This document shows, one piece after another, positions 15,006 through 21,983 of a stretch of 24,635 nt of DNA. The stretch's first letter is position 1. The number at the start of each line of letters is the position of its first letter. The notes beneath the pieces were generated by a model. It had not been told where the DNA came from. It saw nothing but the letters and a program-made list of their open reading frames with translations, and made no database searches. The position numbers and the translations under genes are program-made. Origin of the DNA: DATDMG01 sp036518955 (GTDB taxonomy: Bacteria; Actinomycetota; Actinomycetes; Actinomycetales; Kineosporiaceae); NCBI GenBank assembly GCA_036518955.1, contig DATDMG010000435.1, positions 1 to 24,635 on the forward strand, in the 5' to 3' direction.

Positions 15006-15239
15006 CGACGAGCGGCGTGGGAGAAACTCAGGGCCGCCGAGCGGGCCCGCGCCCAAGAACTGCGGGACGCGGGCATCCTGCGGCGGCTGTGGCGGGTACC
15101 CGGCCGCAACGCGACCGTCGGGCTGTCCGAGGCGCCCGACCCGGCGGTCCTGCACGACGCGCTCGTGTCGCTGCCGATGTGGCGGTGGATGGACGTCACC
15201 GTCGAGGCGCTCGCCACCCACCCCCAGGAACGGGGGTGA
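15006..15239 (+). pseudogene. N-terminally truncated muconolactone isomerase (catC-like)
   Basis: The + strand frame ending at the TGA 15237-15239 reads WEKLRAAERARAQELRDAG, then LRRLWRVPGRNATVGL, LHDALVSLPMWRWMDV and TVEALATHP. This matches the 90-100 residue muconolactone delta-isomerase family (REKAxxQELxxxGxxxxIWR, ELHxLLxxLPLxPYM, VxxLxxHP). The first 20 or so residues, with the start codon and first beta strand, are absent, and no start or ribosome site is visible. The family acts in the beta-ketoadipate branch of aromatic breakdown. No other cat gene is in the window, so it is probably a relic. Confidence 0.6.
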
Positions 15240-15351
15240 GGGCTGAAGGCGCCGGATCATCACCATGCCGGCAGGGGAGAGGGACGGCGGTGGACGCGCC
15301 CGGGCCGAACGGTGGCGACTGGCGGAACGCCTCCGAGGAGCCGCTGGGTAG

Positions 15352-15387
15352 CCGCCAGTCGGGGGATATCTCCCCCCCGACTGGCGG
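15352..15387. promoter_or_regulatory. Perfect 14-base inverted repeat, operator candidate
   Basis: The arms CCGCCAGTCGGGGG (15352-15365) and CCCCCGACTGGCGG (15374-15387) are perfectly complementary around an 8-base centre, ATATCTCC. A further half-site GACTGGCGG lies at 15317-15325, 62 bases from the copy at 15379. The repeat is about 95 bases upstream of the small secreted protein gene, and no T-run follows, so an operator is likelier than a terminator. Confidence 0.45.
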
Positions 15388-15481
15388 GGGGACTTCCGTC
15401 ACACGGGTGCGATGGGATAAGCGCATTCACCGAGATTCTTCCGGCGGCCGCCCCCGGCGTGGAGAGAGACCTGGAGGCACC

Positions 15482-15880
15482 ATGCATTCTCGCCCTATGT
15501 CTCACCGTGTCGGTATCGCGGCCATGGCCGCCGGTATCGTCGCGGCCGGCACGCTGGCACTGCCCGTCGCGTCTGCCTCTGCCGCTACCGGCGACGTGAC
15601 AATCACGGTGCGGCTCACCATGAAGGTGGAGGGCCTGCGGAATCCTGGCGCAGCGCTGACGTGGACGACGCCCAGGTCGTGGCCATGGGTCGCCGGCCGG
15701 ATGTGCCACCACCTGAGCACCGGCCAGACGCAGGACTTCGCGGTCACCGTGCCCAAGGGAACGGTCTTCCGCATCGGCTACTCCGAAGGCTGCCCCGCCT
15801 ACACCGTTCGGGGGCGCTACGTCCCCGTCACCGCTGACCACGAGGGCCAGCTGGTAGAGCTGGATCTGGTCGACCACTAG
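15482..15880 (+). CDS. Small secreted protein of unknown function
   Basis: The product is 132 residues from the ATG at 15482, which has GGAGG 4 bases upstream; the in-frame ATG at 15497 is an alternative. The N-terminus has a basic segment (MHSRPMSHR), a hydrophobic core (VGIAAMAAGIVAAGTLALPV) and an AxA cleavage site in ASASAATGD, so it is a Sec signal peptide with cleavage near residue 37. The mature part of about 95 residues is mainly beta-like, has two Cys (in MCHHL and EGCPAY) that may form a disulfide, and is rich in Thr and Val. I recognise no family. It stands alone between pseudogenes and may be controlled by the upstream inverted repeat. Confidence 0.72.
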   Translation: MHSRPMSHRVGIAAMAAGIVAAGTLALPVASASAATGDVTITVRLTMKVEGLRNPGAALTWTTPRSWPWVAGRMCHHLSTGQTQDFAVTVPKGTVFRIGYSEGCPAYTVRGRYVPVTADHEGQLVELDLVDH

Positions 15881-16099
15881 ACGTCGCAGTGGGCGCTGGG
15901 GAACAGCCAAACCCGTGGACGCTTCAGCGCGCATCCCGGCCGGGACGTCCCGAATCCTCTTCGGTAACGAAAGGGCCCGGGCGTCCCGGCTGGAGCACGG
16001 AGCGAACAGACGCCCGGGGAAGACGCGGCGATGGGATCTGGCCGACAGCCCATGCCCCGGGTCTCATCCTGCCCACTGCCAATCACTGGGCGTGACCGA
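15881..16099. other. Gene-free spacer with an inverted repeat
   Basis: No gene is supported. CCCGGGCGTC (15976-15985) and GACGCCCGGG (16009-16018) form a perfect 10-base inverted repeat with a 23-base centre. It lies between the ends of two converging genes (secreted protein and AHSA1 remnant), where a bidirectional terminator would be expected, but no T-tracts flank it. Confidence 0.4.
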
Positions 16100-16490
16100 T
16101 CAGGCGCCGAAGGGCGTGGCGCCTGCACCCTGAGTACCGGTGACGTAGGCGTCGAGGTTGGCCCGCGACGAGGCCATGCCCGTCGGGTGATCCCGCGCGC
16201 TGATGCCCTCGAGGACGTCGTCGGCGCGGATCTCAACCTGGACCCCGTCGTCCGTCGGCATCAGCGCCCAGGTCATCGTCATCGTGCCCGGGTACGCCCT
16301 GTCGTCGGACTCGAACCCGACCCGCTGCACGCGGACGGCTCGGGCCGGCGCGTCCTCGGGGGCCGGTGACGCCGTCCGGGGGTGGACCCGTGCGGGAACC
16401 CGCGGACGCCCAGCAATGGCTTCGGGACAGCGCGTAGTCGATCTCGCCCCTCGGGGTGCCCCGTGAACTCCTCCGCCCGCACTTGGCAAC
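16100..16490 (-). pseudogene. Degraded AHSA1/SRPBCC-domain protein
   Basis: The C-terminal half on the - strand is well preserved: RVQRVGFESDDRAYPGTMTM, TWALMPTDDGVQVEIRADDV and SARDHPTGMASSRANLDAYV match the AHSA1 (Hsp90 ATPase activator homologue, START-like) family. The N-terminal half is broken. Around 16370-16400 another frame shows PPPDGVTG, the remnant of the usual 'WLPPxGMTG' block, directly followed by the C-terminal half, so about 40 residues between them are gone and the frame is shifted. The expected length is about 150 residues. It is probably inactive. Confidence 0.55.
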
Positions 16491-16538
16491 TATGGACGGT
16501 AGGGGCGCTGACGGAGCCGGGAAGCGAGAGGCAGGGGT

Positions 16539-17147
16539 ATGCGACCAGGACCAGGAGTCGGCGTGGCCATGGCGAGGTGGGACGCTGACGGGCTGGGGAC
16601 CGACTCGGACGTGGTGGTGGCGTCGTTGGCGGATCCCGAGGCGTTCGGCGAGTTGTACCGGCGGCACGCGCCCGCCGTGCACGGCTTCGTGCTGCGCCGG
16701 ATGGGTGCGGAGCAGGCGGACGACGTGACGGCCGACACGTTCGTGACGGCGTTCCGGATCCGGGACCGGTTCGACCGGACGCGCGACAGCGCCCGACCGT
16801 GGCTGCTGGGGATCACGGTTCATCAGATCTCGCGGCGGTGGCGCGCCGAACGCGCTCACCTCACCACGCTGGCTGCGCTGGAGGCGGCCCCGCTCGGACC
16901 GGGCCGGAGCGTGCCGGACGTGTCCGAGGTCGCCCTCGCCCGGTCCGTGGACGCCCGGCTCGCAGCGGCCCTGCGTCGGCTGCGGCGGGGCGATCGCGAT
17001 GTCCTGCTGCTGGTGGCCTGGGCGGAGTTGGAGTACGCCGAGGTCGCCGAGGCGCTCGGGATCCCGGTCGGGACCGTCCGCTCCCGCCTGCACCGCGCCC
17101 GCCGGCTGGTGCGGGCCGCCCTACCCACGTCGAACCAGGAGGACTGA
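16539..17147 (+). CDS. ECF-type RNA polymerase sigma factor
   Basis: The product is 202 residues from the ATG at 16539 (GAGAGG 7 bases upstream); an in-frame ATG at 16569 is also possible. Sigma region 2 is seen in FGELYRRHAPAVHGFVLRRM followed by ADDVTADTFVTAFRIRDRFD. Region 4 is seen in LRRGDRDVLLLVAWAELEYA followed by EVAEALGIPVGTVRSRLHRA, the helix-turn-helix that reads the -35 element. The region 2-4 linker is Pro/Gly-rich. There is no C-terminal extension of the ECF41 or SnoaL type. It is followed one base later by its membrane partner gene, so the two are co-transcribed and probably co-regulated. Confidence 0.93.
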   Translation: MRPGPGVGVAMARWDADGLGTDSDVVVASLADPEAFGELYRRHAPAVHGFVLRRMGAEQADDVTADTFVTAFRIRDRFDRTRDSARPWLLGITVHQISRRWRAERAHLTTLAALEAAPLGPGRSVPDVSEVALARSVDARLAAALRRLRRGDRDVLLLVAWAELEYAEVAEALGIPVGTVRSRLHRARRLVRAALPTSNQED

Positions 17148-17148
17148 C

Positions 17149-18333
17149 ATGGCTGCGCAGCCGGGGGCGATGGACGAGATGACCGCAGTGCGGCAGTTGG
17201 GAGAGCGACTCGCGCCGGCGGAGGTCTCCCCTGCTCTGCGGGTGGAGGCGGCGGTGCGGGGCCGCACGACCGGCGGTGTTCGGCCGGCACGAGGCCCCCT
17301 CGGGTCAGGGCCGCGGTGGGGGGCTCCGCTGGTGGCGGCCGCGGCGGTCGCCGTCGTCGTGCTGGCGACGCGCGGGCTGACGCCGCTGGGAGCGGACGGC
17401 GGGCGGCCGGCCGCGGCCGGCGACGTCCCGCCATCCTCGGCCGGCCGGCAGCCGGCCGGGTCAGCGAGCGCGAAGCGAGCGTCGGATCCGCCGATGGCGG
17501 CCGACCGGTACGTGTACACGCGGGTCCGGTTCGTCGAGGGGGTCCAGAGCGCCGAGAAGGGCTTCGTGCAGGTCTCGGGCGAGGACGAGAGCTGGGCCTC
17601 GGCCGACGGCCGCGGTGCCGTCGTCCAGCACAACGGTTCTCGTCCGGCGCCCGGCGAGGGCTCGTACTCGGCCATGCGGGAGGGCTGGCGGGTGGCCACC
17701 CAGCTCGGCCCGGACAGGAGGGCGGGCCGGCCCGGGCAGGACCTGCGTGGCGACGTCCGCTTCGGATGGACGGCGTCACCGGGCGGCCAGGTGCCCGCGC
17801 TGCCTGACCCGGCGACGACCGCGTCCGTCGAGGCGTGGCTCGTCCAGGTCGAGCGGGCAGTAGTGGGTGACTCACCCGGTCGCGTCGCCGCGCTGCGGGC
17901 GCCGACGTGGGCGTTCGGGCCCGGCAACCAGCCGGAAGCGGTCGACGTGTTCGCGCTGATCCCGCCGTCCGGTCGGGAGGCGGTGTTCCAGGCCGTGTCC
18001 CGCCGGCCCGGAGCGACCCGGCACACGGTGACCGTGGGGGAGAACGGTACGATGATCGCGATCGACGGGGGCACCGGTGCGGGCAGGGGTGACGACCCGT
18101 GGGTGCGGATGCTGTTCGACCCGACCACGCACGCGTTCACCGGGATCCAGGACGTGCTGGCCGCTGAGCAGGACGGGCTGCCCGCCGGGACCGTCGTCAA
18201 GCAGTACCTGATCGAGCAGCAGGCAGTGGTCGACCGACCCGGCTCCCACCCGGACGGCACGAGCGTGCCGGTCCCGCTCACGCCGTCCCAGCTGCCCACC
18301 GGCGACCCCGCCCGCGCCCACCTCGCCCGGTGA
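17149..18333 (+). CDS. CU044_5270-family membrane-anchored protein, probable sigma-factor partner
   Basis: The product is 394 residues. The ATG at 17149 has AGGAGG 6 bases upstream and lies one base after the sigma factor stop. A cytoplasmic N-terminal segment of about 60 residues (MTAVRQLGERLAPAEVSPAL) precedes one membrane helix around APLVAAAAVAVVVLATRGL, then a disordered Ala/Gly/Pro-rich linker and an extracytoplasmic domain. The motifs YVYTRVRFVEG, MLFDPTTHAFTG and AGTVVKQYLI fit the CU044_5270 family, which regularly follows ECF sigma genes in actinobacteria. The cytoplasmic part may hold the sigma factor at the membrane, but no zinc anti-sigma motif (HxxxCxxC) is present, so an anti-sigma role is inferred from position. 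Confidence 0.85.
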   Translation: MAAQPGAMDEMTAVRQLGERLAPAEVSPALRVEAAVRGRTTGGVRPARGPLGSGPRWGAPLVAAAAVAVVVLATRGLTPLGADGGRPAAAGDVPPSSAGRQPAGSASAKRASDPPMAADRYVYTRVRFVEGVQSAEKGFVQVSGEDESWASADGRGAVVQHNGSRPAPGEGSYSAMREGWRVATQLGPDRRAGRPGQDLRGDVRFGWTASPGGQVPALPDPATTASVEAWLVQVERAVVGDSPGRVAALRAPTWAFGPGNQPEAVDVFALIPPSGREAVFQAVSRRPGATRHTVTVGENGTMIAIDGGTGAGRGDDPWVRMLFDPTTHAFTGIQDVLAAEQDGLPAGTVVKQYLIEQQAVVDRPGSHPDGTSVPVPLTPSQLPTGDPARAHLAR

Positions 18334-18662
18334 CGGGTGAGCGGCGCTACCCAGCAACGCCTCCGGGCGGATCTGCCGGGGGAGGGTGGCGTGGTCGGCT
18401 GCGCCTCGGTGGCACCCGGGTTTCGCTCAGCTGCCCGGATACGTCGGGCCGGGGATCGACGGCATGAGTATCGAGGAGCAGCAGGCCACGCTGTGGCAGG
18501 CCGCCGCGGGCCCCGACACCCGCCGGTCCCTGCTGGTCGAGTGGTTGCACCGGCGGGGAGCCGACGGCGGCACCCCGCCACCGTGACCCCACCGGCGCGA
18601 CGGTCACCGGGACCGGGCCGCACCAGCCTGCCGGCGCGCGGGGACGAACGGCCCACTGCATC
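18334..18662. other. Intergenic region before the hydrogenase operon
   Basis: It holds one short open frame (separate entry) and presumably the hydrogenase promoter. I found no clear -35/-10 pair, FNR-like palindrome or DosR-type box by eye. No strong ribosome binding site precedes hydB. Confidence 0.35.
18464..18586 (+). CDS. Possible 40-residue protein or C-terminal remnant, unknown
   Basis: The frame reads MSIEEQQATLWQAAAGPDTR and RSLLVEWLHRRGADGG. It could start further upstream at GTG 18386, giving 66 residues that include RWHPGFAQLPGYVGPG. The composition is helical and protein-like, but there is no recognised family and no clear ribosome binding site. It may be the tail of a truncated gene. 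Confidence 0.25.
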   Translation: MSIEEQQATLWQAAAGPDTRRSLLVEWLHRRGADGGTPPP

Positions 18663-19868
18663 ATGCCGGACCGTGCGTACCGTCACAAAATGGCTGCTAG
18701 CCACCCCGTCAGTACAAGGGCGGTCCTCGAGGCCGCGGACCTGGACTACCTGGTGGCCGCGCTCGCCGAGCGGGGCTACACCGTGCTGGGGCCGACGGTC
18801 CGGGACGCCGTGATCGTCTGGGCTGAGATCGAAGGGCTCGCTGACCTGCCGGCGGGATGGGGCGACGCGCAGGAGGGCGGCCTCTACCGGTTGCACCGCC
18901 GCGACGACGACGCCCTGTTCGGCTACGCCGTCGGCCCTACGTCGCCCAAACGCTTCCTGTACCCGCCACGGACCGTCCTGTGGGAGGCCGACCGGACCGG
19001 GCACGGCACCTACGAGATCCGCGGGCAGGGCGAGGACGCCCCGTGTTACGCCTTCCTCGGCGTCCGTCCGTGCGAACTCGCCGCGATCGGCGTGCAGGAC
19101 CGGGTGTTTCTCGAGGCCACCCACCCCGACCCCACGTACTCGGGGCGTCGGGCGGAGGCGTTCATTGCCGTGGTCAACTGCACAGACCCGTCGGGGACGT
19201 GCTTCTGCGCGTCGATGGGCACCGGTCCGCGGGCGCGACGGGGGTACGACCTCGCCCTCACCGAGCTGATCGCCGACCCGGCCCCCGAGACGCACGCCTT
19301 CCTCGTGGAGGTCGGCAGCCCGACCGGTGCCGAGGTGCTCACCGACGTACCGACCCGCCGCGCCGAGCCTGCGGACGAGGCCGCCGCGGAGCGGGTGACC
19401 CAGCGCGCCGCGGGGCGGATGGGCCGCACCCTGGACACCGCGGACCTGCCGGGGCTCCTGCGGACCAACCCGGAGAACAGCCGGTGGGGTGACGTCGCGA
19501 ACCGTTGCCTGACCTGCGGCAACTGTACGGCGTCCTGCCCGACGTGCTTCTGCTCCTCGTTGGAGGACGTCGCGGACATCACCGGCGATACCGTTGCCCG
19601 GCAACGGACCTGGGACTCCTGCTTCACTCTGGACTTCTCCTACATCCACGGCGGGGTGGTCCGGCCCAGTGGGCGCGCCCGATACCGGCAGTGGCTCACC
19701 CACAAGCTTGACACGTGGGTCGACCAGTTCGGCACGTCGGGATGTGTGGGATGCGGGCGCTGCATCACCTGGTGCCCGGTGGGGATCGACCTCACCGCCG
19801 AGGTCGCCGCGATCCGGCAGATCGCGGCGGCCTCGCGGGACGGCAAGCCCCAAGGAGGCAGACCGTGA
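18663..19868 (+). CDS. hydB: Group 3b hydrogenase electron-transfer subunit, 4Fe-4S dicluster (HydB)
   Basis: The product is 401 residues; the start is uncertain between ATG 18663 and ATG 18690, neither having a good ribosome site. The C-terminal third has two ferredoxin-type motifs: Cys282-x2-Cys285-x2-Cys288-x3-Cys292-Pro and Cys361-x2-Cys364-x2-Cys367-x3-Cys371-Pro, each able to bind a [4Fe-4S] cluster with its pattern partner. Further Cys (FLGVRPCELAAIGVQDR, SGTCFCASMGTGP) match the conserved N-terminal part of the sulfhydrogenase beta-subunit family. In group 3b enzymes this subunit relays electrons between the hydrogenase heterodimer and the flavoprotein HydG. It is the first gene of a six-gene operon, and its stop overlaps the next start (GTGA). 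Confidence 0.9.
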   Translation: MPDRAYRHKMAASHPVSTRAVLEAADLDYLVAALAERGYTVLGPTVRDAVIVWAEIEGLADLPAGWGDAQEGGLYRLHRRDDDALFGYAVGPTSPKRFLYPPRTVLWEADRTGHGTYEIRGQGEDAPCYAFLGVRPCELAAIGVQDRVFLEATHPDPTYSGRRAEAFIAVVNCTDPSGTCFCASMGTGPRARRGYDLALTELIADPAPETHAFLVEVGSPTGAEVLTDVPTRRAEPADEAAAERVTQRAAGRMGRTLDTADLPGLLRTNPENSRWGDVANRCLTCGNCTASCPTCFCSSLEDVADITGDTVARQRTWDSCFTLDFSYIHGGVVRPSGRARYRQWLTHKLDTWVDQFGTSGCVGCGRCITWCPVGIDLTAEVAAIRQIAAASRDGKPQGGRP

Positions 19869-20338
19869 CGATGACCGAGGTCGACGTCCCCGAGGCCGTC
19901 CGCAGCCATGCGTTCGTGGCCGGCATGCCGCCCGAGCTCGTCGACACCCTCGTCGCGCTCGCGCACCCGTTCCACGGCGTGGCAGGGGAGATCATCCTGC
20001 GAGAGGGGGACCACGCGGCCAACGAGTACCTCGTGCTCTCCGGGCGCGCGGCGGTCGAGGTGCACTCGCCGGGTCGCGGTTCGGTCATCGTCGAGAGCGT
20101 CGGGCCCGGCGAGCAGTTCGGCTGGTCGTGGCTGGTCCCACCGCACGTCGTCCTGTTCGACGTGGTTGCCGTGGAGCCGCTCGATGCCGTCGTCCTCGAC
20201 GGGGCTGGGCTGCGGCAGGCGTGCTCGGACGATCCGCGCCTCGGGTACGAGATGGCGATGCGCATCCTCAGGGTGGTGGCGGGCCGACTCGCCGCCGCCC
20301 GGGTCCGTCTGCTCGACCTGTATGGAGGGGGGCGCTGA
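19865..20338 (+). CDS. Stand-alone cyclic-nucleotide-binding-like domain protein of the hydrogenase operon
   Basis: The product is 157 residues. GTG at 19865 is chosen because AGGAGG lies 6 bases upstream and the codon overlaps the hydB stop; ATG 19871 is 12 bases away. The CRP-like beta-roll is visible in GEIILREGDHAANEYLVLSG (beta 2-4) and VESVGPGEQFGWSWLVPP. The phosphate-binding cassette is not canonical: the Glu of FGE is Trp and no Arg-Ala-Ala/Ser follows, so binding of cAMP or cGMP is doubtful. No C-terminal DNA-binding HTH is present, so it is not a CRP/FNR transcription factor. Its place between hydB and hydG suggests a regulatory or structural partner of the enzyme. I recall similar GWSWLxPP proteins near other group 3b operons, without a proven function. 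Confidence 0.85.
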   Translation: MTMTEVDVPEAVRSHAFVAGMPPELVDTLVALAHPFHGVAGEIILREGDHAANEYLVLSGRAAVEVHSPGRGSVIVESVGPGEQFGWSWLVPPHVVLFDVVAVEPLDAVVLDGAGLRQACSDDPRLGYEMAMRILRVVAGRLAAARVRLLDLYGGGR

Positions 20339-20339
20339 C

Positions 20340-21209
20340 GTGCCCGCACCGACGATCGTCAGCGAGCCCCGGGCGGCCGCCCGGCGGCCCGGCCCCATGG
20401 TGCCCCGCCGGTACGTCGTCATCGACTCCTGGAGCGAGGTGCCGGACACGGTCACGCTGCGGCTCATGCCCGTGGATACGCCGATCGCACCGGCCCGGCC
20501 CGGCCAGTTCGTCATGCTGTGGGTGTTCGGGGTCGGCGAGATCCCGATCTCCTACAGTGGTGGCTGCGGCTCGCACAGCGAGATCGTGCACACGATCCGG
20601 GGGGTCAGCGAGGTCAGCAAGGCGCTGGCCGCATTGCGACCGGGCATGATGGTCGGGGTCCGCGGGCCGTTCGGGTCATGGTGGGACCTCGAGGTCTCCC
20701 GTGACCACAACGTTCTCGTCGTCGCGGGCGGCATCGGGCTGGCGCCGGTGCGCCCTGTTGTCGAGCACGTGCTGACGCATCGCGAAGGTTACCGCGACGT
20801 GAGCATCATGGTGGGCCACCGCTCCCCGGCCACGCTGCTGTTCGCCGAGGACCTGCGTGCCTGGCGCAGCCGATTCGACGTGAGCGTCGGGGTCACCGTC
20901 GACCTGGGCGACCGGTCCTGGCACGGCCCCGTCGGAGTGGTCACGGACCTGTTCCCGGACCGGCTGCCCGACCCCGAGGCCACCGTCGCGTTCGTGTGCG
21001 GGCCGGAGGTCATGATGCGTCACGTCGCCATCCGGCTCATCGACCTCGGGGTCACCGCGGACCGGATCCAGGTCTCGCTGGAGCGCAACATGAAGTGCGC
21101 CATCGCCCAATGCGGGCACTGCCAGTTCGGGGAGGTCCTGGTCTGCCGAGACGGGCCGGTCATTCCGTACACCCAGGCCGCCCCGCTGTTCGCTGTTCGG
21201 GAGCTGTGA
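20340..21209 (+). CDS. hydG: Hydrogenase diaphorase subunit, FAD/NAD(P)-binding with [2Fe-2S] (HydG)
   Basis: The product is 289 residues. GTG at 20340 follows the preceding stop after one base, with a GGAGGGG stretch upstream. It has the ferredoxin-NADP reductase fold: RPGQFVMLWVFGVGEIPISY for flavin binding, VVAGGIGLAPVRPVVEHVL for the nucleotide phosphate, and FVCGPEVMMRHV near the C-terminus as in PyrK/HydG proteins. The end MKCAIAQCGHCQFGEVLVC supplies four Cys for a [2Fe-2S] cluster. It should pass electrons between NAD(P)H and the Fe-S chain of HydB. Group 3b enzymes are usually NADP-preferring; the sequence alone does not settle NAD versus NADP. Confidence 0.92.
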   Translation: MPAPTIVSEPRAAARRPGPMVPRRYVVIDSWSEVPDTVTLRLMPVDTPIAPARPGQFVMLWVFGVGEIPISYSGGCGSHSEIVHTIRGVSEVSKALAALRPGMMVGVRGPFGSWWDLEVSRDHNVLVVAGGIGLAPVRPVVEHVLTHREGYRDVSIMVGHRSPATLLFAEDLRAWRSRFDVSVGVTVDLGDRSWHGPVGVVTDLFPDRLPDPEATVAFVCGPEVMMRHVAIRLIDLGVTADRIQVSLERNMKCAIAQCGHCQFGEVLVCRDGPVIPYTQAAPLFAVREL

Positions 21210-21212
21210 ACC

Positions 21213-21983
21213 ATGGCCAAGCCCACCCTGGCGGTCTGGAAGTTCGCGTCGTGCGACGGCTGTCAACTGTCGGTGCTGGACTGCGAGGACGAGTTGCTCG
21301 CCCTCGCCGGCGAGGTCAGCGTCGCCAACTTCCTCGAGGCGTCCACCGACGTCGCCGGAGGCCCGTATGACATCTCCCTCGTGGAGGGGTCGGTGACCAC
21401 CCCCGAGGACGAGGAACGCATCCGGCAGGTGCGTGAGCAGTCCCGGATCCTCGTGACCATCGGCGCGTGCGCCACCGCCGGCGGGATCCAGGCCCTGCGC
21501 AACTTCGCCGACGTGCAGCGGTACGCCTCGGTGGTGTACGCCCGTCCCGACTACCTGTCCGTCCTCGCGACGTCGACGCCGATCGCCACGCACGTGCCGG
21601 TGGACTTCGAGATCCGCGGCTGCCCGGTGGACCGGCACCAACTGCTGGAGGTGCTCCAGGCGTTCCTCCGCAAGGCCCGGCCGCCGGTTCGCCACCATAG
21701 CGTCTGCGAGGACTGCAAGGCGCGGGGAAATGTGTGCGTGCTGGTCGCGCACGGCACGGCGTGCCTCGGCCCGGTCACCTCCACCGGGTGCGGGGCGCTG
21801 TGTCCGAGCTACAACCGTGGCTGCTACGGCTGTTACGGGCCGATGGAGACGCCCAACGCGGCAGCCCTCACCGAAAAGCTGATCGAGCTCGGGATGCCCG
21901 CGCGCGACGTGGCACGCGTGTACCAGACCTTCAACGCGGCGAGCCCGGTATTCCACCTGGCGGCTCAGGAGGTGGCGGGATGA
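21213..21983 (+). CDS. hydD: [NiFe]-hydrogenase small subunit, group 3b (HydD)
   Basis: The product is 256 residues from ATG 21213 (GGGAG 9 bases upstream). The N-terminus WKFASCDGCQLSVLD has Cys14 and Cys17, which together with Cys in TIGACATAGG and EIRGCPVDRHQLLEVL bind the proximal [4Fe-4S] cluster. The C-terminal part has a Cys-rich region, SVCEDCKARGNVC, GTACLGPVTSTGCGALCPSY and RGCYGCYGP, for the medial and distal clusters. There is no Tat signal peptide, so the enzyme is cytoplasmic, as expected for group 3. It pairs with HydA, whose start codon overlaps this stop (ATGA). Confidence 0.95.
   Translation: MAKPTLAVWKFASCDGCQLSVLDCEDELLALAGEVSVANFLEASTDVAGGPYDISLVEGSVTTPEDEERIRQVREQSRILVTIGACATAGGIQALRNFADVQRYASVVYARPDYLSVLATSTPIATHVPVDFEIRGCPVDRHQLLEVLQAFLRKARPPVRHHSVCEDCKARGNVCVLVAHGTACLGPVTSTGCGALCPSYNRGCYGCYGPMETPNAAALTEKLIELGMPARDVARVYQTFNAASPVFHLAAQEVAG

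Noticed and set aside
15976..16018. Inverted repeat CCCGGGCGTC/GACGCCCGGG as an intrinsic terminator
   Set aside because: The 23-base loop is long and no T-run follows on either strand, so I recorded it only as a repeat in the spacer.
17121..19853. A 910-codon - strand frame over the sigma-partner and hydB genes
   Set aside because: It is antisense to genes with clear motifs, including the ferredoxin Cys patterns, and shows no domain of its own.
19865..20338. CRP/FNR-type transcriptional regulator of the hydrogenase
   Set aside because: The protein ends after the beta-roll and following helix, with no helix-turn-helix domain.
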